A DNA stretch of 64,000 bases from Protonemura montana. Taxonomy: Eukaryota > Arthropoda > Insecta > Plecoptera > Nemouridae. Shown here piece by piece: positions 58,932 to 64,000 of the stretch; position 1 is the first letter of the stretch; each line of letters opens with the position of its first letter. Position numbers and translations under genes: made by a program. Below the pieces are notes generated by a model. That model worked only from the letters and a program-made list of their open reading frames with translations. It was not told where the DNA came from and did no database searches. Location: the NCBI GenBank assembly GCA_947568835.1, contig OX387602.1, positions 25,161,021 through 25,225,020 on the forward strand, read 5' to 3'.

Positions 58932-61900
58932 TCATTCCGTGTTTAGGACCAGCGTTTCCGACCCCTTCTCTCTGCGTACTGTGCCCGCATTGTGCCGGGC
59001 CTCCTCAAGGCAGCGCTGTTTGCATTCCAGGAGGCTACAAAATAAAATATTTATCGTCATTAAGTCACACTTTCAAGCATCGTGGAATCAAAAGAGGTAA
59101 ACAAAAAGTAACTTCTCTAACAGGAAATCAAGATTCTCTAAAAACTGAGCAAAGCAATAAAAACTACTGTTTGATTAGATTTTGCACGTGGACACCCAGT
59201 GGTTAATTTCAGGGTGGAAGCGGATGGACGGCGTCCACCACCCTTTTTTTAGGGTGGACGTGGGTGGACGGCGTCCACCCACCTAATTATTTTCGAAATG
59301 CCTTTTATTTTAATTTTGCCTTGTCAATGCGCTGTTCTAATTAACTCAGAGTGCGGACGATACACCATTTTACTAGCCACAGTAAAAGCCACAGTGACAA
59401 TTGCATCAAATACTGTGGAAATAAGTGTAGAAAATAAATGCCTGGCAATCCACGAACGAGAAGTGAGAACTCACATCTGCAGATCCCCCCACAATTTCAT
59501 CTGCCTGGCGCGGTTCGTCTGGCTCTCCTTGACGAGTCGCTGGTCTTCGCGAAGATGCCGCCCGCGGCGCTCGTGTTCCGTGATTTCCGCGGCAAGCATG
59601 TCACGTTGGGACTTGGCCCCGCTGTCTGCTGCTCCAGCTCCCGCCACATAGAGCCGCACCTCGTCCGCCATCTGCCTCAGCCGCTCTTCGCTGATTACGG
59701 ACTCGGCCGCCAGCAGGAACGTCTTGGACTCTCGGCTAAACACCTGCTCTCGGAGGCTGCTTACGTTCTGAGGAAGAAACACACATTTTTTGTTATGAGC
59801 TGCCACACAAGCCACTTATGTCTTGTAAGGAGGGACTAAGACGAAGTTTCAAAGAGGGTTTGTAGTTTGCACACATCCACACTCTTTTGAAAAATAAAGT
59901 GGCCCTGAATTTGTTTCAATAAAAAAAGTCGAGGGTAAATAACAGAAAATTGCCATTTAGGTAGTCACTAAGACGTTCAGACATAAGAACTTCCGAATTC
60001 AGGGTATTAGCAATGAACTGGTGTGTACATACTGGTGTTTATCGGTGGATAAACCTTCTGAAGGGCGTTGGGAATAATGTACCTGTTCTAGAGTGATGAT
60101 GTTACTGTCCAGTCCAGCTGCAGTTGTGTTGTAAATCTTCTTCTTTTCCTCGTATTTTTCTGTCACCTCCTGGCATTCTTCCCGCAGTTGACGCAGTTCT
60201 AATAAGAAAAATATTTTGATCAACTTTAATACTGGTATATTTATCTGGCTGCCCCGGTGTGATCCAGTGTGCACTGGGGGCGATCTGCATGATTGACTGG
60301 GCATGTGATGTGACTCTGTTCTAGTGCAACTTTCACGAGTTCGACTGGCAGAGTTGCTCGCCCTTGGGTGCAATTAGTAAACAGATGAATGTACTGACAG
60401 CTAGTGATCACGTATTCGGGTGGAAGCGCTCATGTTCAGAGCTGGTGCAAACCCGGTGGAGAACATGGCATCATTGAGCAAGTTTAAAACCCGCCTTGGT
60501 GCAGGGCAATCGAAAACGCTTTGAGATTGATAAGATTTCAAAAACAGAATTATCCTGTGAGAATAGTTTCCACAGTTCTCTTTCTGTGACTTAGGCTGCT
60601 AACACAGATTGAGAAGCCATTATTTTAATAGTTAGAACTAGATTTATTTCTTGGCAGCAATTTTCATAGTTAATAACAGAAACAGGATAGGAACCTGGGA
60701 GGTCCTTCCTGGGTTCATATCCCCATTTATATTTTTCTAGTCTAGCTTCTTTTCCATCATTCGCTTGCTGGTTTCAGGTCCATAGTGGAAACGCCAGAAC
60801 AACCAAAAACCCTGCAACATACTTCAAAGTTTCATAAGGTCTACCCAGAATTAGAAATTAATTCCAGTTTTCGGCTTCATTATAGAACTAAACATTAGTC
60901 TAAAAATAAGGTTTTGTACCTGGTGCTTATAGCAAATAAAACTCAATATTTTACTCAACCTTTTATGACAGGAGCCAACTGTGCACTCTTGCTAGCAATC
61001 CTCTGCGATAGCTGGACTACCAGTGACGACATGTCTTCCAGGGACTGTCCCTTGTCCTGGTCCACTGTGTCCTTTTCTCCCACCACCTGATCCAGCTGAT
61101 CCCGGGTTGCCAGGTAACCTGGCTGGGATTGTTCTGTCAACTGGATACAAACAGGTACAGGGTTCTTGTAATTAAACTTAACACTTTCCTGCTCCAAAAC
61201 AATTTCAGATAGTCTCAATTGACAACAATTTTACAACATAGAGTACAAAAACTAAACAAAAACCAGTCTCTAGGACAGTTTTCTCCTTTCACCACCAGAA
61301 AAATATTAAGTACCTATTTTAACATGTCAACGACTCAGACGTTGATATAAATGGGTTCTTCTCACACAATCTGAATTTTGCCTCACCTTTTAAAGAAAAA
61401 TACGGTAGGTACTATGAAGGCAATGTAGTGAATTTGTTCAAATAAAAGATATAAATTAGTAAAAGCATAACCTTCATGACTGCTTCATCACGAGACTTCA
61501 GAACTTCGATCGTGCGAGACAAGACGCCAGACTCTGCTTTCAGCGCCATCAACTCTGCTCGGTGCCTCTTGTACAGTGCACTCCGCCCTCGCAGTTTGTT
61601 TACGTATCGTTTAAATTCGTCACCTCGCAATACAGTCTCCCCTGCAAATTCGTGAAGCTGAGTGTTCTTCTCGTCCAACTCTTGCATGAGCGTCGCCAAG
61701 TCGGCTTTCAGCTCAGTAATCTGGTCAACCGTCTTCACTTTCTTCCGCGTTATTATAGCAGCTTGTTGCCGGAATGGTGCAAGTTTATCATCAGCTGGGT
61801 TAGAGGTGGCCATTTGAGTCTCGACCATCCTGTTGATTTCTTTACTCATTGTTTGGATTTTCTCATTGAGAACCTCGAGGTCACTTCGCCCCATTGCTGG

Positions 61901-62878
61901 TTCGTTCACAACCATCTCCATGATGTTAACTTGTTTACTTATTGCTTCTACATCTCGAGGGAGCTTTTCTTTAACGACGTAGTTCATTACCTTAGTTTCT
62001 TCCTCTAAACGTTGTACCAAACCTTCTGGGCTTGCCCCAAGAGCAGACTGGCGCAAGTCTTTCAGCTGATTTTTTAAACGTAGTATCCGTTGGTCAGAGT
62101 GACTCAATGCTTCATTTAACTCTTGGTCTTGGTTAGTTAACTCCTTTTCGCGTTCATGCTGAACACGGAGAGCATGGGCAGCGTCAACCATAGTTGTTCT
62201 GTTCCCAACATTTTCTATCTTCCGTTCCATTCGTTCAATTCTTTTCTGTACTATGTCTTTTTCTTTTTCCATGATTTCAATATCAGCTCGTAGTTCAGCC
62301 GTAGACAGACCGTTACTTTTCAATGCTTCACTTTCTTTGTGAACAATTTTAAACTCTTCTATCAACTGCTCGTACTGCTCGTATGTGACTGCCATGTCAG
62401 AGTCAGCTAGAAACTCATAGGGAACGACAAGCTTGACGAGATACTGAGCCAGATACGCTCTTTTCTGAAGGTCCGTAATATTTTTAAGCAGCCACTCGAG
62501 TATTGGATGCACAATAGAAGTGTCACCTTGCACAATCCCTTGACGAAATTCACTGGCAGAGACTGCCGGACCAGGCTTATATTTCAATATTCGAAGCAGG
62601 TCCAAAACTCTAACAGTTGTTTGTTCCGGTTCTTCGGTCCGGACATCTACCTTGCTGCTGGGATCTACCTCAGAAAATACGTCCGACAGTACCTAGAAAT
62701 AAAGTTGGTTGTCATAGTAAAAAAAAACATGTTAAAAAACCTCAAAAGAAACCGTGAGTAGAAGACTTACCTGCAACAACTGGTCAGAATCCAGAGAATC
62801 AAAAGATATAAGATTATAAACTTTACCGGGATAAAGTTTGTTCAATTCGGTTACAATAAATTTGAGTTGATCACTCAT
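58932..62878 (-). CDS. IFT81: intraflagellar transport protein 81
   Basis: Core IFT-B subunit; with IFT74 it binds tubulin and carries it along cilia. Exons (minus): 62771-62878, 61472-62692, 60960-61140, 60083-60198, 59475-59767, 58932-59034. Total 2022 nt, 673 residues (human 676), all GT-AG with consistent phase. The N-terminus MSDQLKFIVTELNKLYPGKV is the conserved CH-like tubulin-binding domain (residues 1 to about 120, with ILKYKPGPAV and KRAYLAQYLVKL). After about residue 130 the protein is heptad-rich coiled coil: NEPAMGRSDLEVLNEKIQ, GDEFKRYVNKLRGRSALYK and LRQLREECQEVTEKYEEKKK match family signatures. The last exon codes LLECKQRCLEEARHNAG and ends LVLNTE, as in the vertebrate C-terminus. 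Start is the family-typical MSDQ. Confidence 0.96.
59211..59283. repeat. 33-bp imperfect direct repeat with near-palindromic core
   Basis: Copies 59211-59243 and 59251-59283 are separated by a 7-T spacer. Each begins AGGGTGGA and contains TGGACGGCGTCCACC, whose arms TGGAC/GTCCA are complementary. It lies in the last IFT81 intron. Confidence 0.85.
60683..60832 (+). mobile_element. 5'-truncated tRNA-derived SINE copy
   Basis: The 3' half of the tRNA-like block is visible (B box GGGTTCATATC, 60711-60721) followed by the element body (tctagtctagcttc ... cttgctggtttcagg, 60739-60832). This body is found again, inverted, at about 49012-49095. Inserted in an IFT81 intron in the opposite direction to the gene. 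Confidence 0.7.
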
Positions 62879-63666
62879 CGTGAAAGGTTTGAGAGTAATT
62901 CAACTCTTTGAATTTCAACTCTTTGAACTCTTTCTACTCTTTCTAGATGGACTAGAAATATCCAAAGTGGATATTTAATTCTTTGATCGATTATTTTCTA
63001 TGGCACCAAAATAACCAAGGAAAAACGATCAATAACCTAGAAAATGCCACATTGGGATGTAAACAAAACTTCGGCGATCCTCGGATATCCTCGGATTCCT
63101 CCGGACACCCCGCCAACATTATGAAATGATAGATTATGGAAACTAGCTATCCAAATGACATACCCATCCCATAGGACGAGATGATGAAATGGGAAGATGT
63201 TTTCATAATCCTAAATCACCTATCTACAAAGTTGCCGTGGATGAATTAGGAAACTTAAAATAATTAGAAAATCAGATTATTTCGGAGAAAGAGTTTAGAG
63301 ATTTGGTTCCCAACTTCTTCATGTACATGTGAGGCAAAGATTTTTTTTATTCACACGTACTACCGTGGTGCCATTAATTCTGTCGAGTCTTGCGACGTGC
63401 CTACGCTTCTCGTGCAGACTGGTTCCCTTTGAACCAAGACTCGTTGAAACAACATAAAAACCGTCGACATTTTCTGGTCAAATCTCGTCGTTCTTGCCCA
63501 CCCTTTTTTCAGGCTCAATTTTAAGAGATTTAATTTGCAATGCTTTTTCCCCCACACAATACCATTGTTTGTTTTTGAAAGAGCACTACACAGAAGACAA
63601 CAACGTCTTGATAGACTCGTCATTGTCCTCGCCTTCATCACGCATTCGTGGAAATCGGAGTAAAAA

Positions 63667-63921
63667 ATGCCGCAACCGATTGTAATTAAATGTGGCTGGC
63701 CATGCCCCGTCATTCGAGCAACGTGTTTCCAAAAAGTCTGTCTCGACTATGCATGCCACCACTTCATGACTTCGGCGCTCGCTGAGGGCTTGTGGACCGC
63801 AAAGAAGGTGCGCGCTCCTCTTAATGCTCTCAAACCTATGTTTGCAATTCTATTTGGACTTACTGGCTTCTTCGATAACTCGAAAATGATTTCGAAAATC
63901 GAGTTAAAGTGTGCGGGTTAG
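63667..63921 (+). CDS. unrecognised cysteine-rich small ORF
   Basis: 84 codons from ATG (63667), preceded directly by an in-frame TAA, so the start is fixed if the ORF is real. Starts MPQPIVIKCGWPCPVIRATC, with five cysteines in the first 30 residues (spacing C-x3-C-x6-C-x4-C-x4-C), and has a short hydrophobic stretch KPMFAILFGLTGFF near the end. Codon third positions look coding-like. It is divergent from IFT81 with about 790 bp between starts. The TAG follows TGTGCGGG; a weak donor (GTTAGT) here means the frame could instead continue beyond the window. Function not inferred. Confidence 0.35.
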   Translation: MPQPIVIKCGWPCPVIRATCFQKVCLDYACHHFMTSALAEGLWTAKKVRAPLNALKPMFAILFGLTGFFDNSKMISKIELKCAG

Positions 63922-64000
63922 TATAGCAAGCTGGCAGGCGTGGAGCCAAATTGTTAAAGCTAACCTCTCTTTACGACTCGTGTAGTTCTGAAGAGTATGT

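Noticed and set aside
59471-59767. IFT81 ending at the TGA right after LWGDLQM
   Set aside because: The TGA is part of a consensus donor (AT|GTGAGT). Splicing to 59034 continues in frame into the conserved C-terminus (LLECKQRC), restoring normal length.
61562-62008. 148-codon plus-strand ORF
   Set aside because: Antisense to the large IFT81 coiled-coil exon, with no independent coding signal.
1-64000. Prokaryotic-style systems, CRISPR arrays, phage or viral insertions
   Set aside because: No spaced direct-repeat arrays, operon-like ORF chains, integrase or viral replication and capsid signatures were seen; gene structure is eukaryotic throughout.

Overview
The window is nuclear DNA of a metazoan, most likely an arthropod. 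Genes are split by GT-AG introns, and exons are GC-richer than the AT-rich introns and spacers. The C-terminus of the mitochondrial glycerol-3-phosphate dehydrogenase reads like arthropod orthologues, and there are tRNA-derived and 5S-rRNA-derived SINEs. Nothing bacterial, viral or CRISPR-like was seen. I could not place the species; the arthropod call is inference from protein resemblance.

Layout. (1) 1031-7309, minus: mitochondrial FAD glycerol-3-phosphate dehydrogenase (GPD2/GPO1), 12 coding exons. Two adjacent 99-nt exons are homologous versions of the second EF-hand. (2) 10678-33416, minus: a Na+-coupled bicarbonate transporter/anion exchanger (SLC4, NDAE1-like), 22 coding exons, 1123 residues in the longest form. 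It has several possible C-termini, one ending in a PDZ-type ETPV. One of its 5' introns holds a short ORF on the same strand that looks either like a secreted-peptide precursor or like an alternative last exon. (3) 43588-44778, plus: a single-exon 26S proteasome subunit PSMD6/Rpn7, quite diverged. (4) 46736-54807, minus: an SLC7 L-type (heteromeric) amino-acid transporter light chain, 9 coding exons. (5) 58932-62878, minus: intraflagellar transport protein IFT81, 6 coding exons. (6) 63667-63921, plus: an unrecognised cysteine-rich 84-residue ORF.

The exon models were built by hand: every junction was checked for GT/AG (minus-strand ac/ct), and reading phase was carried across all introns. All four spliced genes close in frame and reach family-typical length. 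The exception is GPD2, whose 758 residues become 725 (about the vertebrate length) if only one of the two homologous EF-hand exons is used.

The genes do not form a pathway or operon. They are unrelated housekeeping, transport and cilium genes. The spacers (about 7.5-10.6 kb, 34-43 kb, 45-46.7 kb, 55-58.9 kb) hold SINE copies, simple repeats and short unassigned ORFs. The strongest leads are the paired EF-hand exons of GPD2, the alternative C-termini of the SLC4 gene, the intronic peptide-like ORF at 29912-30118, and the diverged intronless PSMD6.
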